From: Aureococcus anophagefferens
Taxonomy: Eukaryota > Sar > Pelagophyceae > Pelagomonadales > Pelagomonadaceae
DNA: 64,000 bases
Direction: 5' to 3'
NCBI RefSeq assembly: GCF_000186865.1
Contig: NW_008705571.1
Location: 770,530-834,529 of the forward strand
Shown here piece by piece: positions 9,219-18,239 of this stretch (position 1 is the first letter of the stretch; each line of letters begins with the position of its first letter). The translations under genes were made by a program, and so were the position numbers. The notes beneath the pieces are model-generated. The model worked only from the letters and a program-made list of their open reading frames with translations. It did not search any database and had not been told where the DNA came from.

Positions 9219-10040
9219 ATGCGCTACGCCGTCCTGTCGCACAACATCATGGACGGCCTGCATATCGACCGGCTCCTGCCGCGCTACGCGCGGCAGGCGC
9301 GCCGCCTCGAGCGCTTCGGCGGCCTGGGCCTCTTCTGCGTGCAGGAGAACGCGCGCTTCGGCGCGCTCGACGCGGCGGACCGCATCGCCCACGCGCTCGC
9401 GCGCGCCGGCGGCGGCCAACGATGGGCCGTCGCGCGGTGCGCCGAGGACCCGCGGCTAGCGACTGTCGTCGACGCGCGGCGCTGGCGCGTGCGGCGCGGC
9501 GCGGGCGTCGCGCTGCCCGTGCTCGACGCGCTGTCGCCCCTGGAGCGCACCTACATCCGCGGCGGCGCGCCGGAGCAAAAGTACGCGCAGACGACGTCGC
9601 TCGCGCCCCGGGACGGCGGCCCGCCGCTCGCCGTCGTCAACGTGCACCTCGACGCGGCGGGCGACAACGCGCACCGCGCGCGCCAGGCCGCCGTCGCCGC
9701 CGCCGCCGTCGGCGGCGGCCGCGTCCTCGCGGCGGGCGACACGAACTGCTTCGCGGCGTCGCGCGCCGCGCACGCGGCCGCGCTCGACGACGTCCTCGCG
9801 CCGCTCCGAGCGCTCGGCGCCGAGGACGCGCACGCGGCCGCGCCGGCGGACACGCACTGGTTCGCGCGGACGACGGAGGCCGGCGTCGGCCACCGGCTCG
9901 CGCGCGCGCTCGGCGCGCTCGGCGTCGACGCGCCGCGGCGCTACGACGTCATCGCCGCGACCGCGCGGCCCGTCGCCGCGGGCTACCTGCGCACGCCCGA
10001 GTCGGACCACGACGCCGTTTGGGCGGCGTTTGCAGGTTGA
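9219..10040 (+). CDS. Endonuclease/exonuclease/phosphatase (EEP) family protein
   Basis: 273-aa protein with the EEP fold found in DNase I, exonuclease III and inositol phosphatases. Seen in order: VLSHNIMDG near the N-terminus, the metal-binding Glu in LFCVQEN at about 44-50, NVHLD in the middle, AAGDTN, and the C-terminal SDHDAV with the catalytic His. These match the family residues Asn, Glu, Asp/His, Asp-Asn and Asp-His. The substrate cannot be told. ATG 9219 is chosen because it directly precedes the first strand; an in-frame ATG at 9177 would add 14 residues. Short pieces of this gene recur at 10217-10243 and 13285-13326. Confidence 0.85.
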   Translation: MRYAVLSHNIMDGLHIDRLLPRYARQARRLERFGGLGLFCVQENARFGALDAADRIAHALARAGGGQRWAVARCAEDPRLATVVDARRWRVRRGAGVALPVLDALSPLERTYIRGGAPEQKYAQTTSLAPRDGGPPLAVVNVHLDAAGDNAHRARQAAVAAAAVGGGRVLAAGDTNCFAASRAAHAAALDDVLAPLRALGAEDAHAAAPADTHWFARTTEAGVGHRLARALGALGVDAPRRYDVIAATARPVAAGYLRTPESDHDAVWAAFAG

Positions 10041-10054
10041 AGCGGCGTTTAACC

Positions 10055-10072
10055 TATCCCGCCGGCGGGATA
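10055..10072. other. Perfect palindrome after the EEP gene
   Basis: TATCCCGCC followed immediately by its complement GGCGGGATA lies 15 bases after the stop codon of the EEP gene. It could form a hairpin in the 3' UTR or be a dyad protein-binding site. No further evidence. Confidence 0.5.
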
Positions 10073-10216
10073 TGTTCGTGATATTTACGGCGCGCGCTGG
10101 CATGTGAAGACCGGTCCCCACCTAGCTTACCTTCTTCTACTAGTAGCCAGATCCCCACCACTCTCTTCGAAGGAGAGAGAGGCGTGGTCTTTACTTGCCG
10201 GAGGCACGCACACTCG

Positions 10217-10243
10217 GCGTCGACGCGCCGCGGCGCTAGGGCC
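10217..10243 (+). pseudogene. Shard of the EEP gene
   Basis: CTCGGCGTCGACGCGCCGCGGCGCTA is identical to an internal stretch of the upstream EEP coding region (about 9919-9944). It is followed at once by unrelated sequence. It is too short to encode anything and sits in the EEP 3' flank. The rest of 10041-10460 holds no gene; a 20-bp piece at 10300-10319 recurs inverted at 12191-12210. Confidence 0.6.
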
Positions 10244-10460
10244 GTTGCGTAGCTTCATCGACTCGGATATGTCGTCAACGCAACGTGAAAAACGCGATTT
10301 ACAGTGGGATTTCTCTATAGCACCTTGCCGTCAATCGACGCCAGAGGGGTCGTCGATCGGCGCCGATTGTACCGCTTTTTTTACCGCCGGACGGCCTAAC
10401 GCACCGGCTCGTCGGAAACGACAAACATTTATGGGTAGCGCCACCGAGTGCGTCGGCGTC

Positions 10461-11079
10461 CTAGTCGGCCGCGCGGGCCGCGGCCGCGGGGTTGTTCGCG
10501 GCGTCTCGGGCATATGTGATGCGGCGGGCGCGCGTCACGGTGCGGCCCGCGCGTGGCGCGGCCTGCGGGGCGAGGCCGCTGGTCTGGCGGTGCGACTTGT
10601 ACTGCTTCTTCAGCGCGGGGATCTTCGCGAAGTCGCCGTCGCGGCCGATCTCCCGGAGGGCGCGCATGATGTCCAAGGAGCGCTGCATGTAGTTGCGCTG
10701 GTTCGAGATGGGCACGGACGCGAGGGACAGCGGGAACTGGCGCTTGAGCCCCGTGATGGTGTAGTCGCAGAGCTCGCGCGTCTTCCGCTTCGCGTCGTTC
10801 CAGTACTGCTCGACCCACTGGAGGTCGCGGTCCGTCCGCCGGGGCCCCCGTCGGGGCCGGCGCGGGCGCGGCAGGCGAGCCGCTCCGTGCCCTGCGCGAC
10901 GTGGTAGCGCCGCGACGCCAGGCGTCCTGCGCCGACTCGTTGCCGAGCAGCTCTGCCGCGTTTCGCCGCTTCCGCCGCTTCGGCGACGGCGGCTCGGTCT
11001 CCTTCGCCTCCGCCGCCGCGGGCGTCGGCTCGTCGTCCTTCGCCTCTGCCGCGAGCATCGGCTCGTCGGCGTCGGCCAT
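10461..11079 (-). pseudogene. Frameshifted or mis-split gene for a basic nuclear-type protein
   Basis: Two coding-like blocks lie in different frames. The first starts at ATG 11079 (MADADEPMLAAEAKDDEP) and carries a nuclear-localisation-like cluster SPKRRKRRN, then runs to about 10900. The second reads TDRDLQWVEQYWNDAKRK, then PLSLASVPISNQRNYMQRS and LDIMRALREIGRDGDF, and ends at the stop at 10461. The piece between them (about 10840-10900) reads as WRRYHVAQGTERLA only if two small frame changes are allowed. No GT-AG pair was found that joins the blocks cleanly. Either a decaying gene, assembly errors, or an unrecognised intron. No family was recognised. Confidence 0.4.
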
Positions 11080-11976
11080 GGCCGAGCCCCGCGGGCGGGG
11101 GCGCTGCCTCAGGCGGGCGACGATGTTACGCACTCCGCCCGGGGTCGCCACAGACTTTACGGACACAAGATCACTGCGCCGCAGACTTTGGCGCCGAGCG
11201 CTGCGACAGCGCCGTGGCCAGCCCACAGGACGCGAGATGCTGCAAATTAGTGATGCGTGCGACGAATATATTACATCCGAGTCCGGTAGGAAATAATGCC
11301 GAGCAGGATGCGCTGGGATCCGCCTTGCGCACGCGGCACAAAGGCGCGAGCGAACGATCACTGGATCTGCGGTCTATGAGCGCTCCCAGAGAGAGTAGAA
11401 GCGCTCCGCACGGCCTAATATAGTCTACAAACGATGCTGGAACCGCAGACGCGTGCACCGCTGCGTTTTCGACGGACGCGCGCGCGTTCAAATCTCGAGA
11501 GGCGCACGAGCGCACGTGGCCGACGAGCGCGTTGCATACCCTTGGGAGGGCGCGCGCACACCTTCGCCCCACCCGCAACCCCCTCATACACGCTCAGTTT
11601 CGGGGATCATATCATGCGCGTCTTTGAAGGCTTAGGACGACGCGCAGACAATGTCGCGCGCGAATTCCTCGCGCGCACAGCCGTCCCACGACATGCTGAA
11701 GGCATTCGAACAAGCGGTGCCACAACCTGACTGAGTGATATGACTCTGAGTGCTCACTTAGTGCTGCGAGACGCTAAAGTCTGCGGCCGACCTGCTAAAG
11801 TCTGTGGCGCCCCCAGGCGGTTACGCACTCGCTCGGAGAGAAGAAAGAATCTCTGTGGGTTTGATTGAACATTCAACAATCTTCGGTTCTTCCGCTTGAA
11901 CCCAGACCGCGGCACGGCGTCCCCAGAGGCGCGCCACGTCTCGGAGACAGAAGAGTCGCTAAAGGAACACCTCCTG

Positions 11977-12171
11977 GGGACATTCGCAGAGCGGTTCTTT
12001 GGTCCCGGCGTGTATTAAGAAAATGCGACCTTCGACACCTCGCCGCGCGTCGCCATCGAGTCCGCAGAGCTCCAGCCCGCAACCATCCGTCGCGGCTCGC
12101 CGAGACGCGTCCAGCGCACCCTCCCGGGACATTCGCCGAGGGGGGCGTGCGGCGCGGCGGTATTAAGAAAA
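11977..12171. repeat. Diverged tandem repeat, period about 149 bp
   Basis: GGGACATTCGC occurs at 11977-11987 and 12126-12136. GTATTAAGAAAA occurs at 12012-12023 and 12160-12171. The spacings are 149 and 148 bases, with weaker similarity between (for example AAATGCGACC against AAACTCGACC right after the second mark). The unit has diverged strongly and no coding function is seen. Confidence 0.55.
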
Positions 12172-12190
12172 CTCGACCCCGGCGCTGGGT

Positions 12191-12210
12191 TATAGAGAAA
12201 TCCCACTGTA
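12191..12210. repeat. 20-bp inverted copy of 10300-10319
   Basis: TATAGAGAAATCCCACTGTA here is the perfect reverse complement of 10300-10319. The two sites are about 1.9 kb apart and enclose the frameshifted gene and the 149-bp repeat. They may be the ends or shared parts of a degraded mobile element, but no target duplication was found. Confidence 0.5.
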
Positions 12211-12365
12211 TTAATTGTATCTGCGTTCAGGCAGACGGCAGCTATGGGGAGCAGCTAGGCCGGCGTACGTTCATATAACCCATCCGCGGCCCCATCCGGT
12301 TTTGGGCTTCCCGCCGCGCCACCGGACCGCGCTGGGGCCGACCGCCGCCCGCGCGGCGCCAAACC

Positions 12366-13238
12366 ATGAGCGACCCGTCGACGCCGCCACCGCGGCGCAA
12401 GTCGCTGCTCGAGCCCCTCTTCGACTTCTTCCTTGGGCGGCGGCGGTCGTCGGCCCGGTCGCAGAGCCAGGTCTTCGTCGAGCCCGACGCCGCATTCCCG
12501 GCGCCCGCGCCGGCCGCGGGCGAGCGGGACGACGCCGCGCCGCCGCCCGTGTCCGCGGCCGCGGCGCCCGAGGCCCAGGCTCCGCGGCGCGTGTCGCTGC
12601 CCGACGAGGAGCCGCGGGCGAGCCGCAGGTCGCGGTCCTTCGACGACGACCGGAACCGGAGACCGTCGCTGAAATCGCTCGGGAGCAACTCGCGCGAGAT
12701 GGTACAGACGCTCTACGACATCCTCGACCACGGCGACGATGGGGGGGACTTCCACGCCTACCTCAAGTCGAAGCACGCCGAGGAGCTCGTCGACTTCTTC
12801 AGAGAGTCCTGCGCAGCGTCCCGCGGCCGTGACAATTGTCGAGAAATCGTTACCGACGCACCCGGTAGGTTCCGCGCCTTCGCGAGCCGCGACCGCAAGT
12901 CCTCCAACGAGGAGAAGCGCGTCTGGGCCTTCCGCCTCTACGACACGTACCTCGTCGACGGTGCGAAGCGCAGCGTGAACCTCGGCGAGAACGCGGCGGC
13001 GATCCGCTTCCACATCCACAAGGAGTTCGCCGCGGGCAACTTCGCGCCCGCGGTGCTCGAGCCCGCCGTCGACTCGTGCCTCTACCTCGTCGCCATGGGC
13101 GACCTGCACAAGTTCGCGCGGCTCCAGCGGACGCGCTACGGTGAGGACGACCTCGAAGCCGGCGACGACACGCGCAAGCTGTCCCTGCGGAACGTGACGC
13201 GCGCGAACTTCATGCAGGCGCTCGACGCGTACGGCTAG
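12366..13238 (+). CDS. RGS domain protein
   Basis: 290-aa protein with a Ser/Pro/Arg-rich first third and an RGS (regulator of G-protein signalling) domain at about residues 116-282. Visible family features are the first helix and FHAYLKSKHAEELVDFF, then RVWAFRLYDTYLVDGAKRSV followed by NLGENAAAIRFHIHKEF, and a C-terminal helical stretch LVAMGDLHKFARL. RGS domains speed GTP hydrolysis by G-alpha subunits at membranes. The N-terminal region contains phosphorylation-type RRxS sites. It is read as a single exon; a lower-GC stretch near 12830-12860 stays in frame. No membrane segment. Confidence 0.75.
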   Translation: MSDPSTPPPRRKSLLEPLFDFFLGRRRSSARSQSQVFVEPDAAFPAPAPAAGERDDAAPPPVSAAAAPEAQAPRRVSLPDEEPRASRRSRSFDDDRNRRPSLKSLGSNSREMVQTLYDILDHGDDGGDFHAYLKSKHAEELVDFFRESCAASRGRDNCREIVTDAPGRFRAFASRDRKSSNEEKRVWAFRLYDTYLVDGAKRSVNLGENAAAIRFHIHKEFAAGNFAPAVLEPAVDSCLYLVAMGDLHKFARLQRTRYGEDDLEAGDDTRKLSLRNVTRANFMQALDAYG

Positions 13239-13883
13239 AATTAACATGTATGTGTGACGTGTGCGCGTCGCCGGGAACGCCGGGAACGCCGCCCAGACGG
13301 CGTCGTGGTCCGACTCGGGCGTGCGCCGCGGCAGGTCCGAGTCGCCGTGGGCTCTTTCACGAGCGCCTCGCGCACTCGCGAGCCCGCGCCAGGGTAAGAA
13401 ACCGCAGCGGTCCGCAAATACGACCGAACAGTGGCAGGCGCGGGTTCGCGGGCCGGTCTCAGGCCGGACCCGTAGCTTGCGAGCTCGAGGGCCGTTGCGT
13501 TTTAGTTGTCGTTCATGATGAATGCAGTGCGCGCAGATCGTCGCGCGGCGGAGTTGGTGCGCTCTTGGCTTGGCAGCCCTCGTAGCGTCTCTCGACGGCG
13601 CATCGCGTGAAGAGCGTCGCCGTGTCGTCCTGGTGGTGCGGGTACGCGTGCCTCGTCGACGGCGGCGCGTCGCACATCTCGAAGGAGCAGCCCGTCTCCG
13701 CGTTGGACACGTTGACGCAGTACCAGTCGCAGCCCGGCGTCGTGGCCGAGCGATCCTCGATTCCGGGCAGCGGCTCACGGCGGCTCGCGGCGGCCGCGGC
13801 GCGGCGCGCGCGGGCGACGGAACGTTAGCGCGCGCGCGTGTGCCTCTCGGAGCTGCCCATTGCCCATTGCGCCTTTTGCCGTC
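13239..13883. other. Intergenic with an EEP gene fragment
   Basis: No complete gene. On the minus strand 13326-13285 repeats the 3' end of the EEP coding region (encoding RTPESDHDAVWAAF) with one mismatch in about 41 bases, and then diverges. A short GCCGGGAAC duplication follows. The remaining sequence up to the ATG at 13884 is the presumed promoter of the Zn-cluster/PAS gene. Confidence 0.55.
13285..13326 (-). pseudogene. 3' fragment of an EEP-family gene
   Basis: The fragment matches 9992-10031 of the intact EEP gene on the opposite strand, including the catalytic SDHDAVW codons. The preceding codons differ but keep a similar ACCTGC motif. It is too short to be functional and has no start codon. 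It marks a past duplication or gene-conversion tract. Confidence 0.6.
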
Positions 13884-15777
13884 ATGATGAATCAGCAGCC
13901 GCCTTGCTTCGTGCCGCCGCACCGGACCTTCAAAGGGCGCCGATGCGTAAGGTGCGCGCGATACCGGCGTGGCGGCTCGACGCCCTGCGATCAGTATCAC
14001 CCGTGCGAGAACTGCATCAATGCGCGCGTCGTTTGCAGCTACGACGTGCGCATGCCAGGGTCGGCGATCGCAAAAGCCGCGCCGAAACGTCTTTGACGCG
14101 TAGGCGAACTCGACGGTCGCGACGCAGAGCCCGAACCAGCTCGCGCACCAGCAACAGACGCATTTGCCGCCGCTCAGCGACGGCGGCGCGGCGCAGCAGT
14201 ACTTCTACGCGGCGCCGGGCCAATACCCGCCGCCGGCCCCCCACCAGTACCCGGCGACGACGGTCAACACGAGCTACGTCGCGAGGTGAGCGCGTCGCCA
14301 GCTCCCAAAGCTCATCGCGCCGCGCGCAGGAACCACGCCGCCCTGCTGCAACAGCAGCAGCTCCAGCAGCACCAGGCCATGCTCCAGCAGCACGCGCCGT
14401 CGCTCGTCGCGCCGCGGCGTCCAAGCGGCTGTCGCGGTCGGCCCTCGGCGCGCGCGCGCGGGGAGAAGCGCGCGCCCCGCCGCACGGCGGCCGAGATGCG
14501 CGCGAGCGTCGAGAAGCGCTCGCCGGCCGAGGAGCGCGCCGGGAAGCGCTCGCCGGCCGCGGCGGCGCCGCGCGCGACCTCGGGCTCCTCCGCAGGTCGC
14601 GCCGCTCGAGGGCACGCCCTACGCGCAGCCGCGCGTCGCGGCGCTCGGCGCGGGGCAGCCCCAGCCCGTGCACCTCCAGCAGATCGCCCAGCCCGCGACG
14701 CTCCAGCAGGCCGCGGTGCACCCGGCGGCCGCGGCGCCGCGCGCGGCCGCGCCGGCCGCGCCGCAGCCGGCCCAGGCCCGCGAGGCCGAGCTCGCGCAGC
14801 AGGTGCGAACAGGCCGCCTTTCCACGGTGGCGACCTGACACGAACACCGGCACCTCCGCGACGTCTTCGTCTGCACGCTCCAGTCGTGCCACAACCCCGT
14901 CGGCGTCGTCGACGTCGCGACGCAGAGCCTGCGCATGTTCAACACGGCCTTCGGCGCGCTCTGCCCGGACGTGAGCGTGGACCGGCGCATCGCCGAGTTC
15001 TTCACGGCCGACTCCGTCAAGGCCTTCATCCAGCTCGTCAAGTCGACGGAGTCCGCGCCCTTCGAGAACTTCGTGTTCACGGCGCGCGACCGGCGGCGGC
15101 GCTTCTCCACGCGCGGCTACGTCGCCTTCGACTGCATCATCATCCACCTCGTCGACGTGACGCCGGCCGCGGCCGCGCCGGCCGCGCGCGCGGACGCGCG
15201 GCACCCGAGCGCGGCGGCCGCGGCCGCGGCGGCCGCGCGGCGCCACCCGGAGCCGTCGCGCGCGCCGCCGCTCAACAGCACGCCGCGCCGCGAGCGGCGC
15301 CGGTCGTCCCAGTCCGTGAGCCAGTCCGTCGAGTGGGCCGAGCACGTCGACGTCTTGGACAACTTCTCGCGCCGCGAGGACATCGTGAGCCGCATGATGC
15401 AGGACGTCATGCACTCGATCCACGGCATCGACGACGACGAGCGCGTCGTCGCCGCGTCGGACCACTTCATGCACCAGCTCGGCTACGAGTCGAGCCAGCT
15501 CAGCGGCGTCAAGTTCGTCGACTTGGTCGCGCCCGACGACAAGGACCGCGTCGCCGCGCACCGGTCCTTCGAGCGCGAGCACAAGAAGGCGATCCCCCTC
15601 GTCGTCTTCATGCGCTGCGGCAACGGCGAGCTCATCCGCGTCATGTCGCGCATGGAGACCGTCGCGAACCACATAAAGGTCTGCACGACGGTGCCGCTCA
15701 ACGACTCGACGCACTACTCCGAGGACGACATCACGACGAGCTCCGAGCTCGTCAAGATGGCGAACTCGCTGCCGTAA
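13884..15777 (+). CDS. Zn(II)2Cys6-like and PAS domain regulator (spliced)
   Basis: Probable transcription factor of about 498 aa. Exons: 13884-14045, 14128-14285, 14330-14405, 14596-14802 and then either 14884 or about 14842 to 15777. Exon 1 encodes a six-cysteine cluster C-x2-C-x10-C-x5-C-x2-C-x6-C (RRCVRCARYRRG, TPCDQYHPCENC) like the fungal-type DNA-binding zinc knuckle. Exons 2-4 are Gln/Pro-rich. A first PAS-like block (CHNPVGVVDVATQSL, MFNTAFGALCP) and a second around VVAASDHFMHQLGYESSQLS with VKFVDLVAPDDKDRV follow; the latter resembles a PAS fold ending in the usual VHRTS-like strand. The intron 14406-14595 is bounded by a 10-bp direct repeat. The ligand or signal is unknown. Confidence 0.7.
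14406..14595. other. 190-bp intron bounded by a 10-bp direct repeat
   Basis: GTCGCGCCGC at 14406-14415 recurs at 14596-14605. The intron starts with the first copy (GT donor) and ends CTCCGCAG just before the second, which is the same arrangement as the introner copies. The interior is GC-rich with a duplicated AAGCGCTCGCCGGCCG. It lacks the introner core and convincing terminal inverted repeats. Confidence 0.6.
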
Positions 15778-15997
15778 GGAGCAGGCGCGCCCTTGGGAGT
15801 GTGTTACGAAAAGGGGGGAGGGGGAGAGGGGGTCGACGGGGCGGCTCGGGCGCGGAGTTCCAACGTGTTCGAAGCTCCGCGCCGTCATGGTGCATCCCGT
15901 CTCGCGGCGGCGGGCGCGGCCTCGCCAGAAGCGAGGCCGCGCGGCGCGCCGGAGCCCGGGCCCTCGTCAGAGAGAGCCCGGGCGTCCGGCGCGGTCC
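15778..15997. other. Shared 3' region of PAS and TGR genes
   Basis: Convergent 3' UTR space between the PAS gene and the selenoprotein reductase. It contains the SECIS element at 15835-15901 and a second GC-rich hairpin-like stretch at about 15920-15980 (GCCCGGGC blocks). Confidence 0.6.
15835..15901 (-). promoter_or_regulatory. SECIS element of the TGR selenoprotein
   Basis: On the minus strand, about 100 nt after the in-frame UGA. Helix I is GACGGG (15901-15896) with CCCGTC (15840-15835). The quartet is ATGAC (15888-15884) opposite CGAG (15848-15845). Helix II is a perfect 9-bp stem, GGCGCGGAG with CTCCGCGCC, extended by TTC/GGA. The apical loop begins GAAC with the unpaired AA. These are the conserved parts of a eukaryotic SECIS that recruits SBP2 to recode UGA as selenocysteine. 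Confidence 0.85.
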
Positions 15998-17803
15998 CTA
16001 GCCTCAGCAGCCGCCCTTGGCTGCGGACTCGCCGCTCGACTTGGTCACGGTCATGGACGTGAACTCCTCGGCGACCGTCGGGTGGATGCCGACGGTGGAG
16101 ATGAAGTCGGCGTAGGTCGCGCCCTTGCGCATGGCGATGGAGAAGCCCTGGGTGATCTCGCCGGCGTTGGGGCCGAGGTAGTGGAAGCCGACGACCTTGC
16201 CCGTGCTCTTGTCGACGACGAGCTTGGCGAAGCAGCCGTCGCCGCGCTCGCTGCGCGTCTCGCTGAGGGCGTACTCGAGGGGCGCGAACTCGCTGATGTA
16301 GGACTCGACGTTGCACTCGCCGAGCTGGGCCTTGGCGTCGTCCTCGCTCAGCCCGATCGTGCCGTACTCGAGCGGCGTGAAGATCGTCGTCGCGACGCAC
16401 TCGTAGTCCATGGGCTCGGTCTTGCCGCCGAAGAGGCGCCGCGCGAGGCGCAGGCCCGCCTCGATGGCGACGGGCGTGAGCTCGGGCCGGCCCTCGACGA
16501 CGTCGCCGATCGCGTAGACGTGCGGCGCGCCGGGCAGCTGCTCGTCGACGCACTCGAGCTTCTTCGTCTTCGCGTTCACGTTCGCCGACGCGCCGGGCAC
16601 GTTGTCGATGCCGAGGGCCGCCGTGTCCGCGTAGCGGCCCGTCGCGACGAGCACCGTGTCGTACTCGTGGACGCCGCCGCCGGAGTCCGTGACCGTGAGG
16701 ACGCCCGTCGCCGCGTCCTTCTCGATCTTCGCGGGCGTGACGCCGACCTGGAGCTGGACGCCGTGGTGCTTGATGTGGGCCTCGATCTTGCCGACGCACT
16801 CGCGGTCGAAGCCGCGGAGGAGGATGGACCGGACCATGCACGTCGTCGGGTAGCCCATGCCGGCCGTGAAGCCGCCGCACTCGAGCGCGATGTAGCCGCC
16901 GCCGACGCAGAGCACGCGGCCCGGCGCCTTGGGCAGGGAGAACAGGTCGTCGCTGTCGATGGCGTGCTCGCCGCCGGGGCAGCCGAGCTTGTTCGGGCGG
17001 CCGCCGACGGCGACGATGAACCGCGCGGCCGTGACGGACGTCTTGTTGCCCTTCTTGTCCGTGAGGGAGATGGTGTTCTTGTCCTCGAACTCGCCGAGGC
17101 GGTTCAGGTAGGTGATGCCCGCCTCGCGGAGCGCGACGCGGTACTTGAAGTTGAGCGACTTGATGTGGTCCTGCACCGTCGACTTCATCGACTCCCAGTC
17201 GTGCGCGCCCGCGGCGGCGTCCTTCCACCCGAAGGCGGCGGCGTCGTCCTTGAGCGTCTCGCCGATGATGGACGCCGTGTGCATGAGCTTCTTCGGGATG
17301 CAGCCGACGTTGACGCACGTGCCGCCGAGGCCCCACGTCGACCCCGCCGGCGACGGCTTCACGAAGTCGAGCACGGCGACCTTGGCGCCGAGCTTCGCGC
17401 ACTCCTTGGAGCAGGCGAGGCCGCCGGAGCCGCCGCCGACGACGACGACGTCGTAGTCGAAGCCGTGCTCCTTCGTGAAGCCGTCGTCGACCATCGACGA
17501 CGCCGCCGCGGCCGCCGCGGACGGCGCGAGGCGCGCGCGCGCCCAGTCGACGGCGGCGTCGCAGCCGCCGACGAAGGTCGTCGCGCCGCCCTCCTCGCTG
17601 TAGACGAAGGGCGCCGACGTGTGCTTCTGCGCCGCCTCGTCGTCGGGCACGGCCGACCGGTACTGCGGCAGGAGCTCGCGGTACTGGTCGCGCGTCTCCG
17701 TGAGGTGGGGCGTCGCCTCGTACTGCGTGGGGTAGAGCACGCTCAGCGTGTTCGCCATGTCCACGGCGCGCCGCGTGAACTTGCAGCCCGTCCAGCCGCA
17801 GAC
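15998..17803 (-). CDS. Thioredoxin-glutathione reductase-like selenoprotein
   Basis: FAD/NADPH disulfide reductase fused behind a glutaredoxin-like domain. The C-terminus reads Gly-Cys-UGA-Gly-stop (GGC TGC TGA GGC TAG), the GCUG selenotripeptide of large thioredoxin reductases; a SECIS follows in the 3' UTR. Counting from ATG 17758, the FAD motif VVVVGGGSGGLA is at about 104-115, the redox centre GTCVNVGC at 147-153, the NADPH motif VLCVGGGYIALE in the middle, and the active-site GIHPTVAEEF near the end. The glutaredoxin half continues upstream of that ATG in frame as CGWTGCKFTRRAVD to an acceptor CTCTAG at 17804, so a first exon, not identified, probably lies beyond 17810. The enzyme would reduce thioredoxin and possibly glutathione. 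Confidence 0.9.
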
Positions 17804-18239
17804 CTAGAGTTTTGTTTGTTCGGAGGTTTGAATCCTCTTTTTCCGCGCGCGCGCGGTTGCGGTGTCGCGCGCCCCGGCCCGTCGGCGGGGCGCCGAGCCG
17901 TTCGGCATCATCGCCGCCGCGGGTCGCGGCGGGCCGTTGTAGCGGCGCGCGGACCCGCGTGGCGATGATGGGCGAGGGGGTACAATCCTCTCGCGGCGGT
18001 TTGGCTGCCAATCGGGTTCTCGGACGCGCGCGGAGCTCTGACGCCGGGCGCGCGCGTGCAGACCGATCTTCTTCGAACTCATCGTGGCTGTCGGATGGCC
18101 GGACAGGCTTGGGAACTCGCTGGCCTCGAGCTGGCGGAGGAAGCAGAGGCCGAGGAGCTTTGCGAGCATGTGCCGCAATTCGCCAAAGGTGACGAAGTGA
18201 GGTGATCGATGTTGACGCGGACGGGGGCAGCCCGACGAC
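17804..18239. other. Upstream region of TGR, probable location of its first exon
   Basis: The minus strand probably holds the missing first exon of the reductase; a frame containing MMPNGSAPRRRAGARD is open but not recognisable. The plus strand carries the promoter of the membrane protein starting at 18240. A T-arm-like GGTTTGAATCC at about 17828 is not part of a complete tRNA. Confidence 0.35.

Larger units (their letters stand above)
11080..12365. other. Repeat-bearing intergenic region
   Basis: No gene is supported. The region is less GC-rich than the genes. It contains a diverged tandem repeat of about 149 bp (11977-12171 holds the clearest shared marks) and a 20-bp sequence at 12191-12210 that is the exact reverse complement of 10300-10319. 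The open frames in both strands lack any recognisable motif. Confidence 0.5.

Noticed and set aside
14836..14838. In-frame TGA as selenocysteine in the PAS regulator
   Set aside because: No redox context and no SECIS recognised in the 3' region on that strand; splicing explains the stop better.
17815..17840. tRNA T-arm-like GGAGGTTTGAATCCTC followed by TTTTT
   Set aside because: No D-arm, anticodon arm or acceptor stem can be built around it on either strand.
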